This document shows positions 42,806-50,790 of a stretch of 64,000 bases of DNA, one piece after another (position 1 is the stretch's first letter; each line of letters starts with the position of its first letter). The DNA is from CAWAYR01 sp050250955 (GTDB lineage: Bacteria > Acidobacteriota > Vicinamibacteria > Vicinamibacterales > UBA2999), in NCBI GenBank assembly GCA_050250955.1, contig JBFWNR010000004.1:248001-312000 (forward strand). Direction: 5' to 3'. Both the position numbers and the translations under genes were made by a program. The notes under the pieces were generated by a model, which worked only from the letters and a program-made list of their open reading frames with translations, made no database searches and was not told the DNA's origin.

Positions 42806-43657
42806 ATGGCCTGCGAGACGTGTCACGACAGCTTCTGGGTCGTCGAACGCGTCGACGGTGTCGAGCGCGCGCGGCGGTGCGACTGCTGGCGCGAGGCGAT
42901 GACCGGCCAGCAGCTCGCCCAGGCGCGCATCCCGCGCGGCTACAGCCACTGCGAACTCGCCAATTTCGAGCCGCACACCGACTCGCTGCGTGACGCGCTG
43001 CGCCGGGCCCGGGCCTTCCTCGACGCTTTTCCCGTTCCCAACAAGGGCCTGCTGTTCCACGGGCGTCACGGCGTCGGCAAGACACACCTGGCGGTCGCGA
43101 TTCTCAGGGACGCGGTGCGCCTGAAGGGCGCGCGCGGCTACTTCTACGAGACCCGCGAGCTGCTGAAGCTCGTCCGCGACACCTACGCCGGCGGTGACGC
43201 CACCGAGATGGAGGTCCTGCGCCCGGTGCTCGACGCCGACCTGCTCGTCCTCGACGACCTGGGCGCCGAGAAGACCTCCGAGTGGGTGCAGGAGACCCTG
43301 GGCCTGGTCGTCAACACCCGATACAGCGAGCGGCGGCCGACGATCTTCACCACCAATCTGGCCGATACCGCCGCCGACGACGTCAACTCGCTCATCGTCC
43401 GGATCGGTGCCCGCAGCCGCTCACGTCTGTTCGAGATGTGCGAGTGGATCGAAATGGACGGCTACGACACCCGGCAACTCGGCGTCAATCCGACGCCGGC
43501 CGACCTGGCGCGCTACCACCGCGAGTCGCCCGACGCCGAGCCGCCGCGGCGGCCTGGGTTCCCCGACAAGACCCGCGGCATGGCGCGGGCGTCGCTGCGC
43601 GGGGGGCGTGCCGCCGCCGACGTGAACTGGGCCGGAGGCAAGGGCGGCACGCGCTGA
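42806..43657 (+). CDS. DnaC/IstB-like AAA+ ATPase with N-terminal zinc ribbon
   Basis: The 283-aa protein begins with a Cys pair, CETC at residues 3-6 and CDC at 25-27, which is a likely zinc ribbon. The AAA+ core has Walker A in GRHGVGKTHLAVA, Walker B in LLVLDDLGAE and an arginine-finger region (RIGARSRSRLFEMCEWIEM). This arrangement resembles DnaC/DnaI helicase loaders, so a role in loading the replicative helicase is likely. An IstB-type transposition helper is the alternative, but no transposase is present. The C-terminal 50 residues are basic and disordered-looking. It is followed 7 bp later by hemW. Confidence 0.85.
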   Translation: MACETCHDSFWVVERVDGVERARRCDCWREAMTGQQLAQARIPRGYSHCELANFEPHTDSLRDALRRARAFLDAFPVPNKGLLFHGRHGVGKTHLAVAILRDAVRLKGARGYFYETRELLKLVRDTYAGGDATEMEVLRPVLDADLLVLDDLGAEKTSEWVQETLGLVVNTRYSERRPTIFTTNLADTAADDVNSLIVRIGARSRSRLFEMCEWIEMDGYDTRQLGVNPTPADLARYHRESPDAEPPRRPGFPDKTRGMARASLRGGRAAADVNWAGGKGGTR

Positions 43658-43664
43658 CACGCCG

Positions 43665-44807
43665 GTGGCCGGGCTCTACCTGCACATCCCGTTCTGCCAG
43701 GCGATCTGCGCCTACTGCAACTTCACCCGCGGGCTGCTCGACGACGCCGTCAAGGCGGCTTACCTCGACGCCCTGGCCGCCGACCTGCGGCGCCAGGCGG
43801 AACCGGTGGTGGTCGAGTCCATCTATCTGGGTGGCGGGACGCCGTCGCTGCTGACGCCTGGTGAGCTGGGCTTCGTGCTGGCCGCCTGCCGCGACAGCTT
43901 CGCCGTCGCCCCCGACGCCGAAGTCACGGTCGAGTGCAACCCCGAAAGCGTGTCGCCGCAGTCGCTGGCGGGGTATCGCGCGGCCGGGGTCAACCGGCTG
44001 AGCTTCGGCGCGCAGTCCTTCCGCGCCGATGAGCTGGCCAGGTTGGGCCGTCTCCACTCGCCGGATCGGCCGGCGGCGGCCGTCGCCGAGGCCCGCGCGG
44101 CCGGATTCGCCAACGTCAGCCTCGACCTGATGCTGTGGCTGCCCGGGCAGACGCCGGCGCACGCCCGTGAGTCGGTCGATCGGCTGATCGCCGTAGGGCC
44201 CGAGCACGCCTCGCTGTACCTGCTCGAGATCTACCCCAACGCCCCGCTGCGCGACTCGATGGCGCGGGCCGGGTGGTCGGTCGCGCCCGACGACGACGCC
44301 GCCGACATGTACCTGGAGGCGATGGCCGCGCTCGAGGCCGCCGGCTACCGGCAGTACGAGATTTCCAACGTGAGCCGGCCGAACCTGGAGAGCCGACACA
44401 ATCTCAACTATTGGCGCGACGGCGACTGGCTGGCGTTCGGCTGCGGGGCCCACGGCGCCCGTGGCGATCGACGCTGGCGGGTCGTCGCCGACACCGGCGA
44501 GTACATCGCGCGGGTGCGTGCCGGCGCGCCCACCGTTGCCGAGTGGCTGCCGCGCGATCGCGCGACCCGCCTCGAAGAGGCGCTCTTCATGGGACTGCGC
44601 CTGACCGACGGCATCGACCTCGTGGACATCCGCCGCCGGTACGACGTCGATGTGTGGGCCCGCTACGGCGAGCGCCTGGGCCCCTTCGAGCGCGCCGGCC
44701 ACCTGGTGCACGACCCCGGACGGAGGATTCGCTTGACCCGCCCCGGCATGCTGGTGGCTAATGAGGCCATGACGATTTTCCTCGACCGGGAGAATCGGGT
44801 AGAGTAG
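43665..44807 (+). CDS. hemW: Radical SAM protein HemW (heme chaperone)
   Basis: A 380-aa radical SAM protein related to HemN. The cluster motif is FCQAICAYCNF (C11, C15, C18; CxxxCxxC). Further family segments are VESIYLGGGTPSLL, VECNPESV, NRLSFGAQSF and the C-terminal HemW domain with YWRDGDWLAFGCGAHG. HemW binds heme and inserts it into respiratory proteins rather than acting as coproporphyrinogen oxidase. The GTG at 43665 places the family N-terminus LYLHIPFC at residue 4. The length is normal. Confidence 0.94.
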   Translation: MAGLYLHIPFCQAICAYCNFTRGLLDDAVKAAYLDALAADLRRQAEPVVVESIYLGGGTPSLLTPGELGFVLAACRDSFAVAPDAEVTVECNPESVSPQSLAGYRAAGVNRLSFGAQSFRADELARLGRLHSPDRPAAAVAEARAAGFANVSLDLMLWLPGQTPAHARESVDRLIAVGPEHASLYLLEIYPNAPLRDSMARAGWSVAPDDDAADMYLEAMAALEAAGYRQYEISNVSRPNLESRHNLNYWRDGDWLAFGCGAHGARGDRRWRVVADTGEYIARVRAGAPTVAEWLPRDRATRLEEALFMGLRLTDGIDLVDIRRRYDVDVWARYGERLGPFERAGHLVHDPGRRIRLTRPGMLVANEAMTIFLDRENRVE

Positions 44808-44835
44808 CGGTCTTTCGCTGCAAGGAGGCTGGTCA

Positions 44836-45312
44836 ATGCTTCGAGGTTTCGGGATGTCTCCGGCCGCGCGCCGGTCGTTCGTGACAGGGGTGGCGCTGGC
44901 CGCGGTGCTCACCATCGGCGGTTCGGCATACGCGCAGGACGCGCCGGCGGAGCCGGTCCTTCCCTTGGAGGGCGATGCGACGACCATCACCGTCCTCATC
45001 AAGCCGGACAAGACCGCCGACTTCGAGCAGGTGCTCACCAAGCTCAAGGAGGCGCTGGCCAAGAGCGAGAACCCGCAGCGGAAGGAGCAGGCCGCCGGGT
45101 GGACGATCTACAAGACCAGCCAGGCCGTGCAGGGCAACGTCGCCTACATCATGGTGATCAACCCGGTGGTGAAGGGTGCCGAGTACGACATCAGCCGGCT
45201 GATCGCCGAGGTGTTCCCGACCGAGGTGCAGGAGATCTTCGAGCTCTACAAGAACTCGTTCGCTGGTCGCGGCATCACGCCGCTGACCAGGTTCATGGCG
45301 ATGGGCCAGTAG
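44836..45312 (+). CDS. Small secreted protein, first of a tandem paralogue pair
   Basis: The 158-aa exported protein is of unknown function. The signal peptide runs to about residue 32 with cleavage near AYAQ. The mature part contains IKPDKTADFEQVLTKLKEAL, AAGWTIYKTSQA and IMVINPVVKGAEYDISRLI, suggesting an alpha/beta (ABM/dimeric ferredoxin-like) fold; no cysteines are present. AAGGAGG at 44822-44828 with 7-nt spacing is one of the best ribosome binding sites in the window, hinting at strong expression. The next gene encodes a diverged copy. Confidence 0.85.
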   Translation: MLRGFGMSPAARRSFVTGVALAAVLTIGGSAYAQDAPAEPVLPLEGDATTITVLIKPDKTADFEQVLTKLKEALAKSENPQRKEQAAGWTIYKTSQAVQGNVAYIMVINPVVKGAEYDISRLIAEVFPTEVQEIFELYKNSFAGRGITPLTRFMAMGQ

Positions 45313-45337
45313 GGTCGATCGCCCGGGACCTCGTCCC

Positions 45338-45847
45338 GTGACCCTCGCGTGTGTCGTGCTGCTGGCGGTCGCTCAGAGCGCCGGCAGCACATCTCTTCCT
45401 CAGCCCCCGCCCGCAACACCCCCGGCGGCGCCCGCTGCCACCGACGTCGATCCCGCCCGGCTCGTCTTCCCGGCCGACGCCGCCGGTCTGGTCCTGGTCG
45501 CCGTCAAGCCCGACCGGACCGCCGACTACGAGGCGATGATTCACGCGTTGCACGCAGCGCTCGGCGACGCCGACACCGAGGCGCGACGGATTGGTGAGGG
45601 CTGGCGCGTCTACAAGGCGGCTGACACCGACGCGAAGGGCAACGCCTTGTACGTGCACCTCATCGCGACGCCCCTCGCCGATGCCGATTACCGGCCCTCG
45701 GTGGTGGTCGGGCGGCTGCTGCGCGAGCTGCCGGCCGAGCTGCTGGTGAAATACCGCGATGCCTTTGCCGGGGCGACCACGCGGCTGTCGTTGAGCCTGC
45801 TGGCCGACCTCGCCCTGACGCCCGTGGCCCCCGGGCCCAGGCGATAG
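45338..45847 (+). CDS. Small secreted protein, second of a tandem paralogue pair
   Basis: The 169-aa paralogue of the preceding protein. The matches include VKPDRTADYEAMIHALHAAL against IKPDKTADFEQVLTKLKEAL, EGWRVYKAADTD against AGWTIYKTSQAV, and a shared end pattern (ELLVKYRDAF against EIFELYKNSF). A hydrophobic N-terminus serves as signal peptide, followed by a Pro-rich linker. The function is unknown. GTG at 45338, 25 bp after the first copy. It is convergent with the outer-membrane-like gene. Confidence 0.82.
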   Translation: MTLACVVLLAVAQSAGSTSLPQPPPATPPAAPAATDVDPARLVFPADAAGLVLVAVKPDRTADYEAMIHALHAALGDADTEARRIGEGWRVYKAADTDAKGNALYVHLIATPLADADYRPSVVVGRLLRELPAELLVKYRDAFAGATTRLSLSLLADLALTPVAPGPRR

Positions 45848-45867
45848 CCGGCCGGCGGCCCGACAGG

Positions 45868-46356
45868 TCAGAAGCCGATCGTCGCGCCGGCGTAGAAGCG
45901 GTGCACGACGTCGAGGCGCGGTTCGCCGCGGAGCCGGAACAGACGATAGTCGAGGCGCAGCTTCAACGGCCCGGCGAGCCGAATCTTCACGCCGCCGCCC
46001 AGGTTGGCGGCCAGCGACGTCTCGGTGTCGTCGCCGGCACGCTCGCGATAGAGCCCCAGCCCGGTGGTGCCGTAGGCCTGCACGCGCGAGACCTCGACCG
46101 GCGTCTGCAGCATGACGTTGGCCATGCCTGTCGTGAGCCCCGGCGCGGCCGCAGCCGCGTCCTCGGTGAGCGAGGCGACCTCGAGTTCGAACCCGACGAC
46201 GACGATGCCGGCACCGGCGGCCAGGCCGCGGGCGGCCCGCGTGCCACCGGTGGGCGAGGCACCGAGAAACGCGGTCACGTCCGCACCGGCGCCGGCCGGC
46301 AGCAGCAACGCCGCGCCGGCGATGAGCGCCGCCCGTCTCCAGTTCCGCATGCGCAT
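45868..46356 (-). CDS. Outer-membrane beta-barrel-like protein
   Basis: The 162-aa protein has a signal peptide at residues 1-24 (ending GAGADV). The mature part alternates hydrophobic and polar residues in several strands (VVVGFELEVASL, YGTTGLGLYRE, GGGVKIRLAGPLKLRLDYRLFRL). It ends with a C-terminal Phe (ATIGF), a usual signature for outer-membrane barrel insertion. Eight strands would fit, as in OmpX/OmpW-like proteins. The ATG at 46356 is followed two codons later by a second ATG; the longer frame to 46452 adds only Arg/Pro-rich residues. Confidence 0.75.
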   Translation of the reverse strand: MRMRNWRRAALIAGAALLLPAGAGADVTAFLGASPTGGTRAARGLAAGAGIVVVGFELEVASLTEDAAAAAPGLTTGMANVMLQTPVEVSRVQAYGTTGLGLYRERAGDDTETSLAANLGGGVKIRLAGPLKLRLDYRLFRLRGEPRLDVVHRFYAGATIGF

Positions 46357-46372
46357 GACCCCCGGATCCCGA

Positions 46373-46381
46373 TGATATGAT
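46373..46381 (+). promoter_or_regulatory. Extended -10-like box TGATATGAT before the acyl-CoA dehydrogenase
   Basis: TG-N-TATGAT is a good extended -10 lying 51 nt before the GTG at 46433, in the 76-bp divergent gap. No -35 was found. Confidence 0.35.
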
Positions 46382-46432
46382 CGCCGCGGTGGGGCGCCCG
46401 GCGGCGACGCCAGTCGCTGCCGCCTTGACGCC

Positions 46433-47581
46433 GTGATCGACACCACCCTCACCGACGATCAGACGCTGCTCGCGCGCAGCGTCCGCGAGTTCGCCGAACG
46501 CGCCATCCGCCCCCACGTCCGGACCTGGGACGAGGCGCAGCAACTCCCGGCCGGACTGCTGGCGGAGCTGGCCGACCTCGGGCTCATGGGCATCCAGATT
46601 CCCGAGCGCTATGGCGGCGCCGGCATGTCGGCGCTCGACTACTGCGTGGCGCTCGAGGAACTGGCCCGTGTCGACCCTTCGGTGGCGCTGTCGGTCGCCG
46701 CCCACAACGGCCTCGGCACCGCGCACCTGGCGATGTTCGGCTCCGAGGCCCAGAAACAGCGCTACGTGGTCCCTCTCGCCCAGGGGCGGGCGCTGGCCGC
46801 CTGGGGACTGACCGAGGCCGGGTCGGGCAGCGACGCGGCCGCGATGCGGACCACGGCCGTGCGCGACGGCGACAGCTGGATCCTCGACGGCGCCAAGAGT
46901 TTCATCACCCACGGTGCGTCGGCCGACACGCTGGTGGTGATGGCGGTGACCGACCGGAGCCGCGGCGCCAAAGGCATTTCGGCGTTCGTGATCGAGCGGG
47001 GTACGCCCGGTCTGCGGGCCGGCCGCAAGGAAGACAAGCTCGGCATGCGCGCCAGCGAGACGGCCGAGGTGCTGCTCGAACAGTGCCGCCTGCCGGCCGA
47101 CCAGCTGATCGGCGAGGAAGGGCAGGGGTTCGTCCAGACGCTGCAGGTCCTCGACGCCGGCCGGATCGGCATCGCCGCCCTGGCCGTCGGTCTCGCCCAG
47201 GGCGCGTGGGAGTCTGCCAGTCGCTACGCGTTCGAACGCCGTCAGTTCGGGGTGCCGATCGGCACCTTCCCCGCCCTGCGGGTCCGTCTCGCGACGCTGG
47301 CGACGCGCATCACCGCGTCGCGGCTGCTCACCCGTCGCGCTGCCGCGCTGAAGGACCAGGGCCGGCGAATGACGCTCGAGTCGTCGATGGCCAAGCTCTT
47401 CTCCAGCGAGGTGGCGGTGCGTGCCGCCGAGGACGCCGTGCAGATCCATGGCGGCTATGGCTTCGTCAAGGACTACCCGGCGGAGAAGTTCTTCCGCGAC
47501 GTCAAGCTGACCACGATCGGCGAGGGCACCAGCGAGATCCAGCGCCTCGTGATCGCCCGACAGCTGCTGGCTGCGGCGTGA
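46433..47581 (+). CDS. Acyl-CoA dehydrogenase
   Basis: A 382-aa flavoprotein of the short/branched-chain type, paralogous to the one at 13453. It shows AAWGLTEAGSGSDAAA, SFITHGASADTLVVMA, LGMRASETAEVLLEQCRLP, GRIGIAALAVGLAQGAWE, and the C-terminal IHGGYGFVKDYPAEKFFRD with TIGEGTSEIQRLV carrying the catalytic Glu. It leads a three-gene unit with meaB and the epimerase fusion, overlapping meaB by GTGA. This suggests oxidation of an acyl-CoA that feeds the propionyl/methylmalonyl-CoA route. Confidence 0.95.
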   Translation: MIDTTLTDDQTLLARSVREFAERAIRPHVRTWDEAQQLPAGLLAELADLGLMGIQIPERYGGAGMSALDYCVALEELARVDPSVALSVAAHNGLGTAHLAMFGSEAQKQRYVVPLAQGRALAAWGLTEAGSGSDAAAMRTTAVRDGDSWILDGAKSFITHGASADTLVVMAVTDRSRGAKGISAFVIERGTPGLRAGRKEDKLGMRASETAEVLLEQCRLPADQLIGEEGQGFVQTLQVLDAGRIGIAALAVGLAQGAWESASRYAFERRQFGVPIGTFPALRVRLATLATRITASRLLTRRAAALKDQGRRMTLESSMAKLFSSEVAVRAAEDAVQIHGGYGFVKDYPAEKFFRDVKLTTIGEGTSEIQRLVIARQLLAAA

Positions 47582-48537
47582 CGACGCCGGGGCTCGCCGA
47601 CCGGGTCCTGGCCGGCGACCCGCGGGCGATCGCCCGGGCCATCTCGCTCATCGAAGACGACCACCCCGGCGCGCCGGCACTCATCGGCGCGCTCTTTCCG
47701 CACACCGGCCGCGCCACCATCGTCGGTGTCACCGGACCGCCGGGCGCAGGGAAGAGCACGCTGGTCGATCGCCTGGTGAGCGACGCACGCCGCGCCGGCG
47801 ACACCGTCGGCGTCATCGCCGTCGACCCTACCAGTCCGTTCACCGGCGGCTCGATCCTCGGCGACCGTCTGCGCATGCAGACACACGCGGGTGACCGCGA
47901 CGTGTTCATCCGCAGCATGGCCACGCGCGGTCATCTCGGCGGGCTGGCCCGGACCACCGCCGACGCCGTGCTGGTCCTCGATGCTGCCGGCAAGTCGGTG
48001 GTCCTGGTCGAGACGGTGGGCGTCGGCCAGGACGAAGTGGACATCGTGCGCTCGGCCGACGTCTCGGTGGTGGTGCTGGTCCCCGGTACCGGCGACGACG
48101 TACAGGCGCTCAAGGCCGGGATCATGGAGATCGCCGACGTCTACGTCGTCAACAAGGCCGACCGCGACGGCGCCGATCGCATGGTCACCTCGATCGAGTC
48201 GAACCTCGCACTCCAGACCTACCCGGCCGGTGCCTGGCGCCCGCCGATCGTCAAGACCGAGGCGACCAGCGGCCACGGGGTCGCCGAGCTGTGGGCGGCC
48301 GTCCGGGCCTTCCTCGCCCATGCCGCGCCCGAGCGCTCCCGGCGCCGCAGCGCCCGGCACGAGTACCGGCTGCGCGAACTGCTGGCGCAGCGCTTCCTCG
48401 CCCATGTCGAACAACGCGTGCTCGGCCCGGCGGGGTTCGCCGCGCTGGTCGAACGGATCGCCCGCCGCGAGCTGGATCCGTACGCGGCGGCCGCCGACGT
48501 GCTCCACCGCGTACTGAAGGAGGACCACGGCTCATGA
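47578..48537 (+). CDS. meaB: MeaB/ArgK-type GTPase, chaperone of a B12 mutase
   Basis: The 319-aa G3E-family GTPase protects and reloads adenosylcobalamin-dependent acyl-CoA mutases. The P-loop is GVTGPPGAGKST at about residues 50-61. Downstream are ETVGVGQDEVDI (switch region), VLVPGTGDDVQALKAGIMEIADVYVVNKAD (NKxD base motif) and the C-terminal dimerisation helices. Its partner could be the isobutyryl-CoA-type mutase at 18441 or a methylmalonyl-CoA mutase outside the window. It is coupled on both sides by 4-bp overlaps. Confidence 0.94.
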   Translation: MTTPGLADRVLAGDPRAIARAISLIEDDHPGAPALIGALFPHTGRATIVGVTGPPGAGKSTLVDRLVSDARRAGDTVGVIAVDPTSPFTGGSILGDRLRMQTHAGDRDVFIRSMATRGHLGGLARTTADAVLVLDAAGKSVVLVETVGVGQDEVDIVRSADVSVVVLVPGTGDDVQALKAGIMEIADVYVVNKADRDGADRMVTSIESNLALQTYPAGAWRPPIVKTEATSGHGVAELWAAVRAFLAHAAPERSRRRSARHEYRLRELLAQRFLAHVEQRVLGPAGFAALVERIARRELDPYAAAADVLHRVLKEDHGS

Positions 48538-49820
48538 AGGTGCGCCTCGACCACATCGGCATCGCCGTCGGCGACGCCGCGGCGGCGCTGGCCTGGTATC
48601 AGGACGTGCTCGGGCTGACCGTCACGCACAGCGAAGTGGTCGCCTCGCAGCAGGTCCGCGCCCACTTCCTGTCCACCGGGGCGGCGCAGCTCGAACTGCT
48701 GGAGAGCATCGCGCCGGCGTCGCCGATCGGGCGGTTTCTCGACAGACGCGGGCCGGGCCTGCACCACGTGGCCCTGGCGGTCGACGACATCGAGGCCGCG
48801 CTCGGCGAACTGCGGCGCGCCGGCGTCCGGCTCGTCGACGAAGCGCCGCGACCGGGGGCCGAGGGGGCGCTGGTCGCCTTCCTGCACCCGTCGGCAGCCC
48901 AGGGCGTGCTCGTCGAACTCAAGCAGCCGGCGGCCGGCCGCGGCGGCGGGGAGGCGGTCGTGCCGCGCTTCCGCACGCCGGTCCGTCACGTGCTGGGCGA
49001 CCTGGAACTCATCTCGCTGTCGGACGGCTTCTTCGCGCTCGACGGCGGGGCGATGTTCGGCGTGGTGCCACGAACGCTCTGGGAGCCGCGCCTGCCGCCC
49101 GACGCCCGCCACCGCATTCCGCTCGGACTGCGTCCGCTGGTCGTCCGCGGCGCCCAGACCCTGCTCATCGACGCCGGCTGCGGCGACAAGATGGACGCCA
49201 AGAGCGCCGCCATCTACGGCCTCGAGCGCGACTACCACCTCGCCCACGCACTGGCCGACGCCGGCCTGGGTGTCGAGGACATCGACGTCGTGCTGGCCAG
49301 CCACCTCCACTTCGACCATGTCGGCGGGTTCACCGAACGACGCGCCGACGGCCGGGTCGTGCCGCGATTCCCGCGTGCCCGCTACATCGCCCACGGCGGC
49401 GAGTGGCACGACGCCACCCATCCCCACGAGCGCAACCGGGCCAGCTACCTCGCGGAGAACTTCCTGCCGTTGCAGGAGGCCGGCGTCCTCACCCTGGTCG
49501 ACGACGACGCCGAGATCGTCCCCGGCGTCCGGTTGCGCCGATCGGGGGGGCACACCCGCCACCACCAGGTGGTGATGATCGAGTCGGGCGGACGAACGGC
49601 GGTGTTCACCGCCGACATGTACCCGACCGCCGTTCACGTGCCCGACCCCTGGGTGATGGGCTACGACCTCTACCCGATGGACACCCTGGGATTCAAACGC
49701 GCCTTCGCCCGCGAGGCCATCGCCGGCGAGTACCTGGTGTTCTTCGAGCACGACCCGTCACTGGCCGCTGGCCTCATCCGCGAGGTGGACGGGCGACGGA
49801 CCGTGGAGCGGATCCTGTGA
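48534..49820 (+). CDS. Fusion: methylmalonyl-CoA epimerase-like VOC domain plus metallo-beta-lactamase-fold hydrolase
   Basis: The 428-aa protein has two full domains. Residues 1-131 match methylmalonyl-CoA epimerase: His in LDHIGIAV, the ELLES strand, LHHVALAVDDI with a second His, and Glu in GVLVELKQ. A short linker (132-145) leads to a metallo-beta-lactamase-fold domain with HLHFDH at 257-262, H340 in SGGHTRHHQ, D361 in FTADMYP and H406 in FFEHDP. That is a complete binuclear metal site of the lactonase-like type. The epimerase step interconverts (R)- and (S)-methylmalonyl-CoA. The hydrolase substrate is unknown; a thioester or lactone is plausible. The ATG overlaps the meaB stop. Confidence 0.88.
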   Translation: MKVRLDHIGIAVGDAAAALAWYQDVLGLTVTHSEVVASQQVRAHFLSTGAAQLELLESIAPASPIGRFLDRRGPGLHHVALAVDDIEAALGELRRAGVRLVDEAPRPGAEGALVAFLHPSAAQGVLVELKQPAAGRGGGEAVVPRFRTPVRHVLGDLELISLSDGFFALDGGAMFGVVPRTLWEPRLPPDARHRIPLGLRPLVVRGAQTLLIDAGCGDKMDAKSAAIYGLERDYHLAHALADAGLGVEDIDVVLASHLHFDHVGGFTERRADGRVVPRFPRARYIAHGGEWHDATHPHERNRASYLAENFLPLQEAGVLTLVDDDAEIVPGVRLRRSGGHTRHHQVVMIESGGRTAVFTADMYPTAVHVPDPWVMGYDLYPMDTLGFKRAFAREAIAGEYLVFFEHDPSLAAGLIREVDGRRTVERIL

Positions 49821-49865
49821 CGTCGGGGCGGCGGCGAGCGGCGTCGACCGGCAGGGAGTGACAGC

Positions 49866-50735
49866 GTGTCAGCAATCGAGATCGGCATCATCGGCGGCAG
49901 CGGCCTTTACGACATGGCCGAGGTGACCGACCGCGAGGAGCGGCACGTCGCGACGCCGTTCGGCGCGCCGTCGGGGCCCTATCTGGTCGGCACGCTGCGC
50001 GGGAGGCGGGTGGCGTTCCTGGCCCGCCACGGCGTCGGCCACCGGCTGATGCCGTCCGAACTCAACTACCGCGCCAACATCTTCGGCTTCAAGCAGCTCG
50101 GCGTGACCCACCTGCTGTCGGCCAGTGCCGTCGGCAGTCTCAAGGAGGCCTACGCGCCGCTGCATCTGGTGTTCCCCGACCAGTTCCTCGATCGCACCCG
50201 CAACCGGATCAGCACCTTCTTCGGTGGCGGGCTGGTGGCGCACGTCGGCTTCGCCCACCCGGTGTGCGAGCGGCTGCGCGCGCTGATGGCCGACGCCGCC
50301 GACGCCGCCGGCGCCACCGTCCATCGCGGCGGCACCTACGTGTGCATGGAAGGACCGCAGTTCTCGACCCTGGCCGAGTCGCGGCTCTACCGATCGTGGG
50401 GCATGGACGTCATCGGCATGACCAACCTGCAGGAAGCCAAGCTGGCTCGCGAGGCGGAGATCTGCTACGCGACGATGGCGCTGGTGACCGACTACGATTG
50501 CTGGCACCCCGACCACGACGCGGTGACGGTCGAGATGATCATCGACACGCTGACGAAGAACGCCCGCACCGCGCAGCAGGTCATCGCCGGCAGCGTCGAA
50601 CGGCTCGGTACCGAGCGCCCGTGCGGGTGCGGTCAGGCCCTGGCGACGGCGATCATCACCCGCCCCGACGTCGTGCCGGTCCAGCTCAAGCGTGACCTGG
50701 CGCCGATCGTCGGCAAGTATCTTCCGGCCGACTAG
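49866..50735 (+). CDS. mtaP: S-methyl-5'-thioadenosine phosphorylase
   Basis: Cleaves methylthioadenosine to adenine and methylthioribose-1-phosphate, salvaging polyamine and SAM by-products. It is 289 aa. It has the phosphate motif IGGSGLYD near residue 10, FLARHGVGHRLMPSELNYRANI, and the C-terminal active-site segment CMEGPQFSTLAESRLYR followed by DVIGMTN. These favour MTAP over purine nucleoside phosphorylase. GTG at 49866. The next gene, a sugar/nucleoside kinase, fits the same salvage theme. A related alternative is methylthioinosine phosphorylase. Confidence 0.93.
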   Translation: MSAIEIGIIGGSGLYDMAEVTDREERHVATPFGAPSGPYLVGTLRGRRVAFLARHGVGHRLMPSELNYRANIFGFKQLGVTHLLSASAVGSLKEAYAPLHLVFPDQFLDRTRNRISTFFGGGLVAHVGFAHPVCERLRALMADAADAAGATVHRGGTYVCMEGPQFSTLAESRLYRSWGMDVIGMTNLQEAKLAREAEICYATMALVTDYDCWHPDHDAVTVEMIIDTLTKNARTAQQVIAGSVERLGTERPCGCGQALATAIITRPDVVPVQLKRDLAPIVGKYLPAD

Positions 50736-50765
50736 CCACCGGCTGACGGTCACACCGATTCCTCC

Positions 50766-50786
50766 CGAGCCGCGAGCCCCGAGTCC
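50766..50786. repeat. Heptamer array abutting the PfkB kinase start
   Basis: Units CGAGCCG, CGAGCCC and CGAGTCC, continuing into CGAC just before the ATG at 50791. It occupies the place where a ribosome binding site should be. Only one array is present here. The 55-bp gap has no other signal. Confidence 0.75.
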
Positions 50787-50790
50787 CGAC

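Noticed and set aside
42806..43657. IstB helper protein of an insertion sequence.
   Set aside because: No transposase, terminal inverted repeats or target duplication nearby; the N-terminal zinc ribbon and context favour a DnaC/DnaI-like loader.
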